Assembly (NCBI GenBank): GCA_021740105.1
Contig: JAIPAM010000001.1
Span: 322,239-386,238, forward strand
Direction of reading: 5' to 3'
Length of the DNA stretch: 64,000 nucleotides
Source: Flavobacterium sp.
GTDB lineage: Bacteria; Bacteroidota; Bacteroidia; Flavobacteriales; Flavobacteriaceae
Shown: one piece after another, positions 26,710 through 36,876 of the stretch
Position numbering within the stretch: the stretch's first letter is position 1
Layout: each line of letters begins with the position of its first letter
The notes under the pieces: model-generated
Told to the model about the DNA's origin: nothing
Seen by the model: the letters and a program-made list of their open reading frames with translations, nothing else
The model's database searches: none
Translations under genes and position numbers: made by a program

Positions 26710-29700
26710 ATGTTGAGAAAGTTATATTACTTGCTATTATTAATTTCATTTACAGGGCTTAAAGCTCAAGAATTTTCTACGCAATATAAAACCAAAAAAA
26801 TAGTAGCTACAAAAAAGGCGATACGGCTGGATAGCGTGAGTTTAAATTCTAGTTTTTTTAAATTAGAAAACCCCAATGGAAAAACAATCGACACTTCCTA
26901 TTACAAAATTGATTTTCAAAAAAGTTTACTCACATTTAAAACCGATTTTCCCCATTATAATGACACTTTAACGGTGCGGTTTTTAAAATTCCCTGACTTC
27001 TTAACTAATGAATATAGTATTTACGATAGACGTCGAGTAGTAAGTAACGATGCCGCTTTAGGAGATTTATACCAAGTTAATATTGCGGCTGCAAAAAAAT
27101 ACATCCCTTTTGACGGATTAACTACTTCAGGAAGTTTAACGCGTGGAATTACTATTGGTAACAACCAAAATTCAGTTTTGAATTCCGCTTTAGATCTTCA
27201 AATTTCTGGTAAAATATCCGATAAAATCACTTTAAGGGCTTCCATTCAAGACAATAATATTCCGTTGCAAGAAGGAGGTTACTCTCAAAAACTAGATGAA
27301 TTTGATCAACTATTTATCGAAATAAGTTCGGATAAATGGAATATTAGAGCCGGTGATTTATTTTTAGAAAATAGAACATCTAAGTATTTGAATTTTAATA
27401 AAAAGGTACAAGGCTTGTCTTCCCGATTTGAATTTGGCAACACCAATTCAAAAACTACAGTATTTGCATCAGCTGCTTTAGTAAGGGGAAAATATGCAAA
27501 AAGTACTTTTATAGGTCAAGAAGGAAATCAAGGCCCCTATAAATTAAGAGGAGCAAATGACGAATTATACGTCTTGGTAATATCGGGTTCCGAGCGTGTT
27601 TTTGTGAATGGAATTCTTCTAACGAGAGGGGAAAATAACGATTATATTATCGATTATAATGCGGGTGAAATAAAATTTACTTCTATTTTTCCTATCACTT
27701 CGGAAATGCGAATCTCCATAGAATACCAATATTCCGAAAGAAATTATACGCGTTTTATAACTTATGCCGGGGCTACACAAGAGCATGAAAAATGGAGTAT
27801 AGGAGGATATTTATATTCTGAAAATGACATGAAAAATCAGCCTTTACAACAAAATTTATCTGCAGAACAAGTTCAAACATTGGTAAACGCTGGAGACAAT
27901 CCAAATTTAATGTCATCCTCTTCAGCGTACTTAGACACCTATTCAGAAAATAAAATTCTCTATAAAAAAACCATTATTAATGGGGTTGAGGTTTATGTGT
28001 ACTCTAATGTTGCAACCGATGAATTGTACAATGTGAAATTTTCACTTGTGGGTAATAATTTAGGAAATTATATTTTATCAAGCGCGGCGGCAGTGGGAAA
28101 AATATACCGTTATGTAGCTCCTATAAACGGAATTTTGCAAGGAAATTACGAACCAATTGTTCGGTTAATTGCGCCATCAGAAATCCAAATTGCAACTGTA
28201 TTAGGCAAGTTCAACCCTTCTGAAAAAACCAATGTGGATTTTGAAATTGGAATAAGCAATAACGATAACAACTTGTTTTCTTCAATTGATGATGCTGACA
28301 ATCATGGTATTGCTGCAAAAATTAATTATAAACAACGATTGTTTTCTAAAAAATGGAAAATAGATTTTTTCTCTAATTACCAATTAATCCAAAAGCAATT
28401 TAAAACTATTGAGAGGTTATTTACCATTGAATTCGATAGAGATTGGAATTTAAATAATCCTATGGGAACACAAAGTTTTCTGGTTTCAGGGTTGCATTTT
28501 AACCTGCCCGAAAAAGGAGACATTACCTATCAATTTGAAAATTTAGGCTTTAAAGATAGCTTTTCAGGGACTCGTCAAGTTTTGAATGGAAATTTAAATT
28601 TGAAAAGTTGGAACATTCAAAATAAAAGTAGCTTTTTGAAAAGTGAAAGCAATTATTCATCGTCACTTTTTATAAGAAATCAAACGCAAATAAAGTACCA
28701 TTTTAAGAAAAATTGGGCCGGCGCCTCCTTGCGTTTAGAGGACAACCAAGAGAAATTGAAGTCGAGTAACTTGTTTTCCTCTTTGAGTCAAAAATTTACT
28801 GAATTTGGAGGTTTTATAGGGCGAGGTGATAGTACAAAAGTTTTTGTTGAATTGGGTTATTTAAACAGGTCCAATGATAGTATTCAAAGTGGCATTATTA
28901 AACGAGTAAACAATTCACAATCGTATTATTTAAGATCCAAATTAATAAAAACGGACAGCCGAGATTTGTCGGTATTTGTAAATTATAGAAATTTAAAATT
29001 TACCGATATAACAAGAACTGCTGAGCCATCATTAAATTCTAGAGTGTTGTACAATGATCGTTTTTTTAATCAATTAATTCAGGTCTCAACGGCTTATGAA
29101 ACCAACTCTGGAGCTATTGCCCAACAAGAATTTACCTACCTTGAGGTGGAGCCGGGGCGCGGGATGTACTCCTGGAATGATTATAACAATAACGGAATTC
29201 AAGACTTGGAGGAGTTTCAAGTAGCGGTATTTATCGACCAAGCAAAATACATTAGAATCTTTTTGCCCAACCAAGTTTACCTGAAAACACATCAGAATAA
29301 ATTCTCACAATCGGTGACAATCAACATGAGTCAGTGGCAAAATGAAAAAGGATTTAAACGCTTTTTATCTTATTTCTTCAATCAAACTGCTTTTGTTGGG
29401 GAGCGCAAATTAAAGCGTCTTGGTGATGATTTCGACTTTAATCCATTTAGTACTAATGATATTAATTTATTGGGATTAAATTCAAGTTTCAGAAACAGTT
29501 TGTTTTTTAATCGGGGCAAACAAAAGCATTCTACAACCTATACTTTTCTAATGGGCGGAATTAAAAACTTACTGTCTGTAGGGTCTCAAGAAAATTCAAA
29601 TCAATCCCATCAATTGCAATACACGCATTTGTATGAAAAAAATTGGCTTTTGAATTTTGGTTCGAAAACAATAAATTCTGAAATGGCGTCGGAAAATTAT

Positions 29701-30120
29701 TCTGCAAGAAACTATCTTTTAGAAGGATATCAGCTGGCTCCTAAAATTTCTTATTTGTTTTCTAAAAATGCAAGTTTGGATCTGTTTTACGAATACCAAA
29801 CTAAGCATAACAAAATTGGGGGCCTAGAAACATTGGCGCAAAGCCGATTTGGAACTTCATTTATCTATTCTTCAGATAAAAAACTAACCCTAAACGGGGA
29901 GTTTTCGATGTATGAAAATAGCTTCGCGGGAAGTAGTTTAACCCCTGTAGCCTATGAAATGTTGGAGGGATTACAACCGGGTTCTAATAGTACTTGGCGG
30001 TTATTAATTCAAAAAAATCTGACCGATTATTTAGATATTAATTTAAATTATCAAGGAAGAAAGAGTGAAAATAGTAATGCAATCCACACTGGAAACGTTC
30101 AGCTAAGAGCTTATTTTTAG
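26710..30120 (+). CDS. Large putative outer-membrane protein with SprA-like segments
   Basis: A 1136-residue exported protein with a signal peptide ending FTGLKAQ. Most of it alternates aromatic and polar residues in short strands, as large outer-membrane barrels do. Two segments resemble the T9SS translocon protein SprA as I remember it: residues 274-330 (GPYKLRGANDELYVLV, then VFVNGILLTRGENNDYIIDY), and residues 818-836, where MYSWNDYNNNGIQDLEEF includes an EF-hand-like calcium loop. It is far shorter than SprA (over 2000 residues) and may be a paralogue. It stands alone, convergent with the T9SS operon and 10 bases from its end. Function unknown. Confidence 0.75.
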   Translation: MLRKLYYLLLLISFTGLKAQEFSTQYKTKKIVATKKAIRLDSVSLNSSFFKLENPNGKTIDTSYYKIDFQKSLLTFKTDFPHYNDTLTVRFLKFPDFLTNEYSIYDRRRVVSNDAALGDLYQVNIAAAKKYIPFDGLTTSGSLTRGITIGNNQNSVLNSALDLQISGKISDKITLRASIQDNNIPLQEGGYSQKLDEFDQLFIEISSDKWNIRAGDLFLENRTSKYLNFNKKVQGLSSRFEFGNTNSKTTVFASAALVRGKYAKSTFIGQEGNQGPYKLRGANDELYVLVISGSERVFVNGILLTRGENNDYIIDYNAGEIKFTSIFPITSEMRISIEYQYSERNYTRFITYAGATQEHEKWSIGGYLYSENDMKNQPLQQNLSAEQVQTLVNAGDNPNLMSSSSAYLDTYSENKILYKKTIINGVEVYVYSNVATDELYNVKFSLVGNNLGNYILSSAAAVGKIYRYVAPINGILQGNYEPIVRLIAPSEIQIATVLGKFNPSEKTNVDFEIGISNNDNNLFSSIDDADNHGIAAKINYKQRLFSKKWKIDFFSNYQLIQKQFKTIERLFTIEFDRDWNLNNPMGTQSFLVSGLHFNLPEKGDITYQFENLGFKDSFSGTRQVLNGNLNLKSWNIQNKSSFLKSESNYSSSLFIRNQTQIKYHFKKNWAGASLRLEDNQEKLKSSNLFSSLSQKFTEFGGFIGRGDSTKVFVELGYLNRSNDSIQSGIIKRVNNSQSYYLRSKLIKTDSRDLSVFVNYRNLKFTDITRTAEPSLNSRVLYNDRFFNQLIQVSTAYETNSGAIAQQEFTYLEVEPGRGMYSWNDYNNNGIQDLEEFQVAVFIDQAKYIRIFLPNQVYLKTHQNKFSQSVTINMSQWQNEKGFKRFLSYFFNQTAFVGERKLKRLGDDFDFNPFSTNDINLLGLNSSFRNSLFFNRGKQKHSTTYTFLMGGIKNLLSVGSQENSNQSHQLQYTHLYEKNWLLNFGSKTINSEMASENYSARNYLLEGYQLAPKISYLFSKNASLDLFYEYQTKHNKIGGLETLAQSRFGTSFIYSSDKKLTLNGEFSMYENSFAGSSLTPVAYEMLEGLQPGSNSTWRLLIQKNLTDYLDINLNYQGRKSENSNAIHTGNVQLRAYF

Positions 30121-30130
30121 CAATTTTAGC

Positions 30131-33100
30131 TTATCTTTTAAGTGAAAAATGGGATTTAAATACTTTTAGATCTGTTGTTAGTGGTTCAATATATTCAACT
30201 GTGAACCAATAATCCGACGTAGGCAGAGGAGCTCCTAAATAGGTTCCATCCCAACCCAAACTCTTAGAGCTTATTTGTTTCAGCAATTTGCCATATCGGT
30301 CATAAATAAAGATATTGGCTGTGGCCTGATTTTCTAATCCAATTATATTCCAATAATCGTTAAAGCCATCATTATTTGGTGTAAAAAATGTTGGGTAACC
30401 TATTATAAAAACATTGGTGCTCAAATTAGTACAGCCATTGGTATCCGTTACAGTTACTAGATGACTTCCCGGATTTACATTGGTAAAAACATTAGAAAAT
30501 TGTAGGGCTCCATAATCTAAAGCATATTGATAATTTGGATTCGGATCTAAAGCAGTTACGGTTATTGAGGCATTTTGATCAAAAGCAAATGACCCAACGG
30601 CAGTAATACTTGTTGCGGGTAATGATGAAGTAACTGTAGCGAAAACGCTTGAAGAAACGCAGCCTGTTGCAATATTGGTAGCAATAACAGAATAGTTCCC
30701 CGCTGCTGAAGCAACAAAAGTATTCCCGTTTGATAAATATTGTAAAACACCATCTAAATACCACTGAAAGGTGTATTCAGTGTTATTAAGTCCGCTATCT
30801 AGTATATAATTAGTGAAAGAAACACCAAGTGCATCTACACAAATATTTCCACCAGTAAGGGAAGGTCGTGGCAATGGGTTTACAATTACAGTTACTGAAA
30901 TTGGGTTTCCAACGCATCCGTTTAATTCTGGAGTAATGGTGTAAATTGCATTTCCAACATCGTATCCGGTAGTTTCCAAAACTTGAATTATCGATGTTCC
31001 CGAATCGGCTAAAGCACCTCTTACTCCGTTTTGAACAACCGTCCATGTTAAGGCTGTGTTGGTTAGGCTTGGTGATAATGCAATTGATGTGACATCGCCT
31101 GAGCAAATAGGCGCTTGTGTTGGAGCTACTGAAAAATCAGGGATTGGTTTTACATTAACTGAAACTTGAACAGGTGTTCCAAAACATCCATTTGAGGTGG
31201 GTGTAACTTCATAGTTAGCGGTTCCAACAGACGGTAAAATTACGGACAGTGTTTGCGCTATTGTTATTCCAGAACTAGGTGAAGTTCCCGTTAAATTAGT
31301 TTGATTTACTGTCCAATTAAAAACAGTATTGACTACTGGGCTTGAAAAAGATATCGCGGTGGTTTGTCCTGAGCAAAGGGTTTGACCCACTGCAGGATTT
31401 ACAATTGCTACAGGAATTGGATTTACAATAATGGAAATGGTAGTGGTAATTCCTCTACAACCATTTACTGAAGGGGTAATTGCATAAACAGCCTCGCCTG
31501 AAGAATTGGTGACAGTATTTAATATTTGGGCAATTACATTTCCAGTTCCTATTGAACCTCCTGTAACATTATTTTGAATTAAATTCCAACTAAAATTAGT
31601 ATTAGGCATTGAACCAACTAAGTTAATCGCCGTTGCGCTTCCTGAACAAATGGAGTTGGAAGCCGCGGTTGCCGTTAATGTTGGTTTAGGAGTTACCAAT
31701 ACCGTCACGCTTACTGGCGTCCCAGAACAACTATTGTTGGTTGGTGTGATTGTATATTGAACATTTCCAACTAAAGCTCCTGTTGCAGTTAACACCTGTG
31801 AAATAACATTTCCTGTTCCCGAAGAATCTCCAGAAACATCAGTTGCCGTTGTGGTCCAACTGAAAGTAGTACCAGCAATTGTACTTGATAGCGAAATTCC
31901 TGTTGACTGTAATGAACATATAGTTTCTGTGTTTGGGGTAGCTATAACCGAGGGAATCTGGGTAATAGTCACTTGCATAGTAGCCGTTGTAGCACATTCT
32001 CCGGTATTTGGAGTAAAAGTATAGGTTGTAGTAACATTAGGATTAAATGCAGGCGCCCAGGTCCCGTTGATGTTATTAGTAGAAACTAAAGGAAGCGAGA
32101 TAGTAGTGCCAACACAAACTGGTGCAATGGTATTAAATGTTGGAGTGATAATATTTGGAATTGGATTTATATCTACTCTAACTGGCAGAGAAGTACAATT
32201 AGAAGCATTGGTAACAGTATAATTATAGGTTCCTGGTACTAAATTGGATATTGTTGTGGAAGTTGTATTCCCCGTTATTCCTCCCGGATTAATTGTCCAG
32301 TTACCTGTAGGTAAACCAGTTAATACAACACTTCCTGTAGTTGAGCAGGTTGGGTGAATAATGGTCCCAATGGTAGGAGAAGGATTTGAATTGACTGTAA
32401 TTGTTACTGATTTTTGATATATACAAGTTGGCGTTTCTCTAAAATAAAGATCGTCAATTGCAAAATCATTATTACCAAAAGCTTCTCTATCGATAATACT
32501 AATTATAGCCGTTGTGCTAGTTCCTGAATTCCAAACATAAGAATGTTCGTCCCAAACACATGGGCTAGAAGGAGCAGTTGCTATTGGGCCTATTGGAACA
32601 TTATTAATTAATACTTCTAATTTTGCTGGACCTCCACTTACTACTGCAGTTAAAAAATAACTGAAGGTGTAATTTTTACCTGGTATAACTGTAATTGGCG
32701 CTGGAGAATACCAAATTCTGGCTGTTCCGGTTGTAGATCCGTCGGCAACTAGCATATTTCCGCCTGATGAAGTGTGGTCGGTACAGGGAGAAAATGGTGC
32801 AAACCAATTTCTTGGATTGGTTACCACTCCATAAGCTCCTTGAACTCCAGAGGTAGGCACTGTTCCAGGCAAATAATTTACATAATCTGTAATAAACCCA
32901 AAATCTCCCATAGAAAAATCTCCGTTAATAACTAGATTTGTTGCATTGGCAGCAACGCCTGAAGTAACCGTATATGTAGTAGTTGTAGTTGGACTCACAG
33001 TAGGGTTAGCACTCGTATTGTTGGCAGCTGTTAAAGTAGGATCAGGTGGATTTGCAGTCCATAAATAGGGGTCTGGACTTCCGCTAACAGATAAATTAGT

Positions 33101-34015
33101 TGGGGTTCCTTCACAAATTGTAGCCGGTGCATTAATAGTAATATCATTTGGAGACGTTAAAACCACAATAACAGGGGGAACAATCGCTCCAGCTGCATCT
33201 TGAATTGAGATAGTATATGTTCCAGCAGATAAATTACTAAAAACCCCTGTAGCATTTGTTATTGTTGCTAAACTTGATACTAATGAATAAGTATAAGGTA
33301 GTATTCCTCCAGAACCAACACCTGTAATTGAACCATTTAGTGAAGTTGGACAAGAGGGGTTTATAAATGTTTGTGATAATGTTAAAGGAAGTGCTCCAGG
33401 TGTAATTGCAAAATCATCTAATGCAAAGTCATTTCCTAGTACACTCAAATTATTGTTTCTTAATTCTATTAAAGCGTTGTTTGCCGTGGCTGTAAAAGTA
33501 TAGCTAACGCGCGTCCAACCTTGGCTTGGTAGTGGTGCATAACTATTGGTACTTGCAGGATTTACATTGGAAGCATTTACAAAAAATACGTTAATATTTG
33601 CTTGAGTTGCAGTATTGGTTACCTCATTTGAAACCGATTTTATCCAATAACTAAATGTGTAAGTTGACCCTGCGGTAAATCCAGTTAATGCTCCACCTGT
33701 TGAAGTACAAGACCACAACCTTGAATTTGGAACTGTATTCCCATCTACAACTAGCATCCTTCCAGATCCCGTGGTGTGATCTCCACCAGAAATAAAGTTA
33801 CTATTTAATAATTGAGGATTGGTTGTAATTGCATAATTCCCTTGAAAACTTGACCCCGTAGGTGGATTAATTTGGGTATATCCAGCGCCATTAATCAAAA
33901 ATCCAATCCCATTTCCTCCAGATTCAAAATTACCGTTAATCAGTGTTTGCGCTGAAATAGTAGTGAAAAAGGATATTAAAGTTGAAAAAAGTAAAAGTTT
34001 AATATTATTTTTCAT
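30131..34015 (-). CDS. Large modular T9SS-secreted surface protein with type B C-terminal domain
   Basis: A secreted protein of 1294 residues (counting from MKNNIKLLLF; a start 5 codons upstream at 34030 is possible). After the signal peptide (ending TISAQ) come a jelly-roll/carbohydrate-binding-like domain (about 30-210), a SprB-like repeat (about 215-285), a PKD-like segment (300-360), a second jelly-roll (365-535), two short modules, four repeats of about 90 residues each starting near an ICSGxxT motif (about 700, 790, 880, 970), and a gliding-associated CTD (last 90 residues, FFTPNNDGFNDYW) that directs T9SS export. Many Thr/Ser/Asn and paired Cys suggest an adhesin. Last gene of the operon with PorP/SprF and PorE-like genes. 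Confidence 0.88.
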   Translation of the reverse strand: MKNNIKLLLFSTLISFFTTISAQTLINGNFESGGNGIGFLINGAGYTQINPPTGSSFQGNYAITTNPQLLNSNFISGGDHTTGSGRMLVVDGNTVPNSRLWSCTSTGGALTGFTAGSTYTFSYWIKSVSNEVTNTATQANINVFFVNASNVNPASTNSYAPLPSQGWTRVSYTFTATANNALIELRNNNLSVLGNDFALDDFAITPGALPLTLSQTFINPSCPTSLNGSITGVGSGGILPYTYSLVSSLATITNATGVFSNLSAGTYTISIQDAAGAIVPPVIVVLTSPNDITINAPATICEGTPTNLSVSGSPDPYLWTANPPDPTLTAANNTSANPTVSPTTTTTYTVTSGVAANATNLVINGDFSMGDFGFITDYVNYLPGTVPTSGVQGAYGVVTNPRNWFAPFSPCTDHTSSGGNMLVADGSTTGTARIWYSPAPITVIPGKNYTFSYFLTAVVSGGPAKLEVLINNVPIGPIATAPSSPCVWDEHSYVWNSGTSTTAIISIIDREAFGNNDFAIDDLYFRETPTCIYQKSVTITVNSNPSPTIGTIIHPTCSTTGSVVLTGLPTGNWTINPGGITGNTTSTTISNLVPGTYNYTVTNASNCTSLPVRVDINPIPNIITPTFNTIAPVCVGTTISLPLVSTNNINGTWAPAFNPNVTTTYTFTPNTGECATTATMQVTITQIPSVIATPNTETICSLQSTGISLSSTIAGTTFSWTTTATDVSGDSSGTGNVISQVLTATGALVGNVQYTITPTNNSCSGTPVSVTVLVTPKPTLTATAASNSICSGSATAINLVGSMPNTNFSWNLIQNNVTGGSIGTGNVIAQILNTVTNSSGEAVYAITPSVNGCRGITTTISIIVNPIPVAIVNPAVGQTLCSGQTTAISFSSPVVNTVFNWTVNQTNLTGTSPSSGITIAQTLSVILPSVGTANYEVTPTSNGCFGTPVQVSVNVKPIPDFSVAPTQAPICSGDVTSIALSPSLTNTALTWTVVQNGVRGALADSGTSIIQVLETTGYDVGNAIYTITPELNGCVGNPISVTVIVNPLPRPSLTGGNICVDALGVSFTNYILDSGLNNTEYTFQWYLDGVLQYLSNGNTFVASAAGNYSVIATNIATGCVSSSVFATVTSSLPATSITAVGSFAFDQNASITVTALDPNPNYQYALDYGALQFSNVFTNVNPGSHLVTVTDTNGCTNLSTNVFIIGYPTFFTPNNDGFNDYWNIIGLENQATANIFIYDRYGKLLKQISSKSLGWDGTYLGAPLPTSDYWFTVEYIEPLTTDLKVFKSHFSLKR

Positions 34016-34044
34016 TTTATTGGATTGCATTCTGGTTGTTTATA

Positions 34045-35913
34045 TTATTTCACTATTAAGAATTCCGAACGTCTGTTCTGTTCATGCGCTTCTTCAGTAC
34101 AATTTTCTTTACAATCTACTTTTAGTTCTGTTTCACCATATCCTTTTCCAGATATTCTATTTTCAATAATCCCTTTAGAAATTACATATTGAATAGTTGC
34201 TTTGGCGCGTTTATCAGACAAAAGCAAATTAAATTCTTCACCCCCTCTATTATCAGTGTGTGATTTTACAAATATAATTAACTTTTCGTTATTTTTCATT
34301 ATTTGAACTAATTTGTCTAACTCAAACGCACCCTGTTGGGTAATATTGCTATTATTATACTCAAAGAAAATTGGTTTTAATCGAACTTCCGATTCTGTAA
34401 TAATTGCTGAAATTGGGTTTAAAGAAGCATTAATATTAATACTTCCTCCCTTTTTATTACTGGCTGTTGCTGCAAATGAGTTGCTTTCAAAACCCTCTTT
34501 AACCACTTGAATAGTATGGTTTTTTTCACAATCTACATTGAAAGAAACTGCTCCTTTACTATTGGCTTTTTCGGTAGCAATTATGTTGTTTTTATCATCT
34601 AAAATTGACACATTGGCTTCCGCTATAATAGCTCCTGTACTAGCATTGGTTACTATGGTATTCACTTCATAATTACACAGAGGAATTAGTTGAAAAATAT
34701 CGTCATTCCCATTTCTATTACTCGCTACAAAACCAATTTTTTCAATTTCATTGAGCGAAAATGCAAAATCATCTTTTTCGCTATTTACTGGTTTTCCAAG
34801 GTTTTTGATTTCTGAATCTGTATTTAAGTCTATTTTATATACGTCCATACCGCCTATCCCTTGTTGGGCATCAGAAGAAAAATACAGAATGTTATCAGTG
34901 GAGATAAATGGGAAGCTTTCATTTCCTTCAGTATTCACTTTTTTACCCAAATTTTCAGGGGTTTCATAAACCCCATTTTCAGAAATTGCTACTTTCCATA
35001 GGTCAACACCGCCAATACTTCCCGGTCTATTTGATGAAAAATATAGCGTTTTACCGTCTTTACTGATGCTAGGATTTCCTGTGGAAAAGTCTTTGCTATT
35101 GAATGGCAATAAGGTAATCTCATCCCATTTTCCATTTATAAATTTTGCGCTATAAATAGTATTTCTTCCCAATTTTAATTTGTTCGTTTTGTCTTTTTCA
35201 AAAGAATTTTCTCTAAAACTATCACTAGTAAAATACATTGTATTTCCATCTTGGCTAATTGAAACTGAGCCATCGTGGTATTTAGAGTTAAGCTCTTTTA
35301 AAAGTGCAATAGCGCTTATGGTACCGTTTGGGTTTAAATCAGCTTTATAGATGTCTAAAAAGGGTTCTTTTGTCCAGCCGTAAATTTTACTACTAGAATT
35401 TCTTGCGCTTGTAAAATAAATCGAATTGCCTTGTAAAACAGCCCCAAAGTCAGATTTGTCTGAATTAATTGCAATTGATTTTATATCAAAGGATTTTTTT
35501 TGGTCCAACAAACCGGGAATATAATTTGGATTTTCATTGAATATTTTGGTTCGTGAATCCTCTGGTTGCATGGTTGCAAATTTTTGCATTTGTTTGTTAG
35601 ACTCTACATAATTTCCATTTGCTTTGAGCATTTGTGCATAACGATAATAAAGTTCTGAATCTTGTTTTTGTGCAATTGCTTTTGCATACCATTTAGCCGC
35701 TTCTTTGGTATTGTAAATGTTAAAATAGCAATCTCCTAATTGTCGATAAACATATCCATCTGCATTATTGGAAGCTACTAATTTAAGGTAGGATTCTGCC
35801 GCTGAAATAAATTCGAACTTTTTAAATAGTTTATCCGCAATTTGAGTTTCCTTGTTTTGAGCAGAAATTAGCGTACTCACTAAAACAAAAATTATTATAT
35901 ATATTTTTTTCAT
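34045..35913 (-). CDS. PorE-like OmpA family protein (TPR, beta-propeller, CRD, OmpA)
   Basis: A 622-residue exported protein (signal ending LISAQ). Domains in order: TPR-like helices (about 20-125), a WD40/PD40 beta-propeller with repeated YFTS/YFSS and DGKTLYFSSNR strands (about 145-410), a carboxypeptidase regulatory-like fold (about 415-510), and an OmpA peptidoglycan-binding domain (about 515-622, with SHTDNRGGEEFNLLLSDKRA). This order is that of PorE of Porphyromonas gingivalis, a T9SS component. In this operon it may anchor a dedicated PorP/SprF-substrate export unit to the cell wall. Separated by 17 bases from porP/sprF and 29 bases from the downstream surface-protein start. Confidence 0.88.
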   Translation of the reverse strand: MKKIYIIIFVLVSTLISAQNKETQIADKLFKKFEFISAAESYLKLVASNNADGYVYRQLGDCYFNIYNTKEAAKWYAKAIAQKQDSELYYRYAQMLKANGNYVESNKQMQKFATMQPEDSRTKIFNENPNYIPGLLDQKKSFDIKSIAINSDKSDFGAVLQGNSIYFTSARNSSSKIYGWTKEPFLDIYKADLNPNGTISAIALLKELNSKYHDGSVSISQDGNTMYFTSDSFRENSFEKDKTNKLKLGRNTIYSAKFINGKWDEITLLPFNSKDFSTGNPSISKDGKTLYFSSNRPGSIGGVDLWKVAISENGVYETPENLGKKVNTEGNESFPFISTDNILYFSSDAQQGIGGMDVYKIDLNTDSEIKNLGKPVNSEKDDFAFSLNEIEKIGFVASNRNGNDDIFQLIPLCNYEVNTIVTNASTGAIIAEANVSILDDKNNIIATEKANSKGAVSFNVDCEKNHTIQVVKEGFESNSFAATASNKKGGSININASLNPISAIITESEVRLKPIFFEYNNSNITQQGAFELDKLVQIMKNNEKLIIFVKSHTDNRGGEEFNLLLSDKRAKATIQYVISKGIIENRISGKGYGETELKVDCKENCTEEAHEQNRRSEFLIVK

Positions 35914-35930
35914 TATTTGGATTCTTTAGG

Positions 35931-36854
35931 TTAGAAAAATCTAGGAGACTGAGATACTTTGTTTGAAAAATTTAAATCAAATAATAATATAATTTCATGA
36001 GATGAAGGTGTCGTTACTTTCAAATCGGAAACAATATGATCGTAGGCATATCCTATTCTAATTGTAGGTGAAATAGTATAATTTACCATTGCACCAAAAG
36101 AGTCTTGTAGTCTATAAGTTGCCCCCATTTCAAATTTTTCTGCATATAAGAAATTGGCAGAAACATCAAGTGATATTGGGGTATTATATGCCGATTTTAC
36201 CATTGTAAAAGGCTTAAATTTTAAATTTGGATTTAAATCAAATACATACCCTCCGGTTATAAAATAATGTGGCACTTTTTTTTCAAGATAAAAATTACCA
36301 TCGTTATTTAAATGAGGTTTATTTAGCATATTTGGAATTGAAGCCGCAAAATAATATTTGTTAGTATAATAGAAAATTCCCGTTCCAAAATTAAGATTTG
36401 ATGTGTTTGAATCTTGTGCAAAAGCTCCGTCTCCTTGTTGTTGAAGCGAACTGTTAATGTCGCTAAACAGACCTATTTTTTGAATTGTAACCCCAGCTTT
36501 TAAACCTAAAGCCAATCGATGTTCGCCACCTAAATTTAAAGTATAAGAGAAATCACCATAGATATTATTTTCATCTACAGGACCTATTCTATCGGAAATT
36601 ATTGACAATCCAATTCCTACATTTTTCCCAACCGGTGCCGATCCGGAAAGTGAAAAAGTAGTAGGAGCATCTTCAATTTCTAACCATTGTTTTCTATAGA
36701 GCAATCCAAAAGATAAATTTTCCTTAGATCCTGCATAGGCTGGATTTATTATATTCATATTATACATGTATTGTGTATAATGGGGTGATTGTTGTGCAGT
36801 AACATTTAAAGAAGTCAACAATATTAAAAGTGCGGTTAAAAGTATTTTTTTCAT
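35931..36854 (-). CDS. PorP/SprF family T9SS membrane protein
   Basis: A 307-residue outer-membrane barrel with a signal peptide (ending NVTAQQ) followed by SPHYTQYMYNMNIINPAYAGS, the hallmark of the PorP/SprF family. The strands end in a C-terminal Phe. In F. johnsoniae SprF is needed for secretion of the adhesin SprB, and PorP/SprF genes typically sit beside genes for T9SS type B substrates, as here. It lies between one substrate gene upstream (22-base gap) and a PorE-like gene downstream, so it probably serves the two large surface proteins of this operon. Confidence 0.93.
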   Translation of the reverse strand: MKKILLTALLILLTSLNVTAQQSPHYTQYMYNMNIINPAYAGSKENLSFGLLYRKQWLEIEDAPTTFSLSGSAPVGKNVGIGLSIISDRIGPVDENNIYGDFSYTLNLGGEHRLALGLKAGVTIQKIGLFSDINSSLQQQGDGAFAQDSNTSNLNFGTGIFYYTNKYYFAASIPNMLNKPHLNNDGNFYLEKKVPHYFITGGYVFDLNPNLKFKPFTMVKSAYNTPISLDVSANFLYAEKFEMGATYRLQDSFGAMVNYTISPTIRIGYAYDHIVSDLKVTTPSSHEIILLFDLNFSNKVSQSPRFF

Positions 36855-36876
36855 TTCGATATAGTAATAGCTTTAA

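Noticed and set aside
30562..31106. Several frames of 60-100 codons within the 1299-codon surface protein gene
   Set aside because: They are shadows of the repeat region in other frames, rich in Cys, Arg and Tyr, without any recognisable motif.
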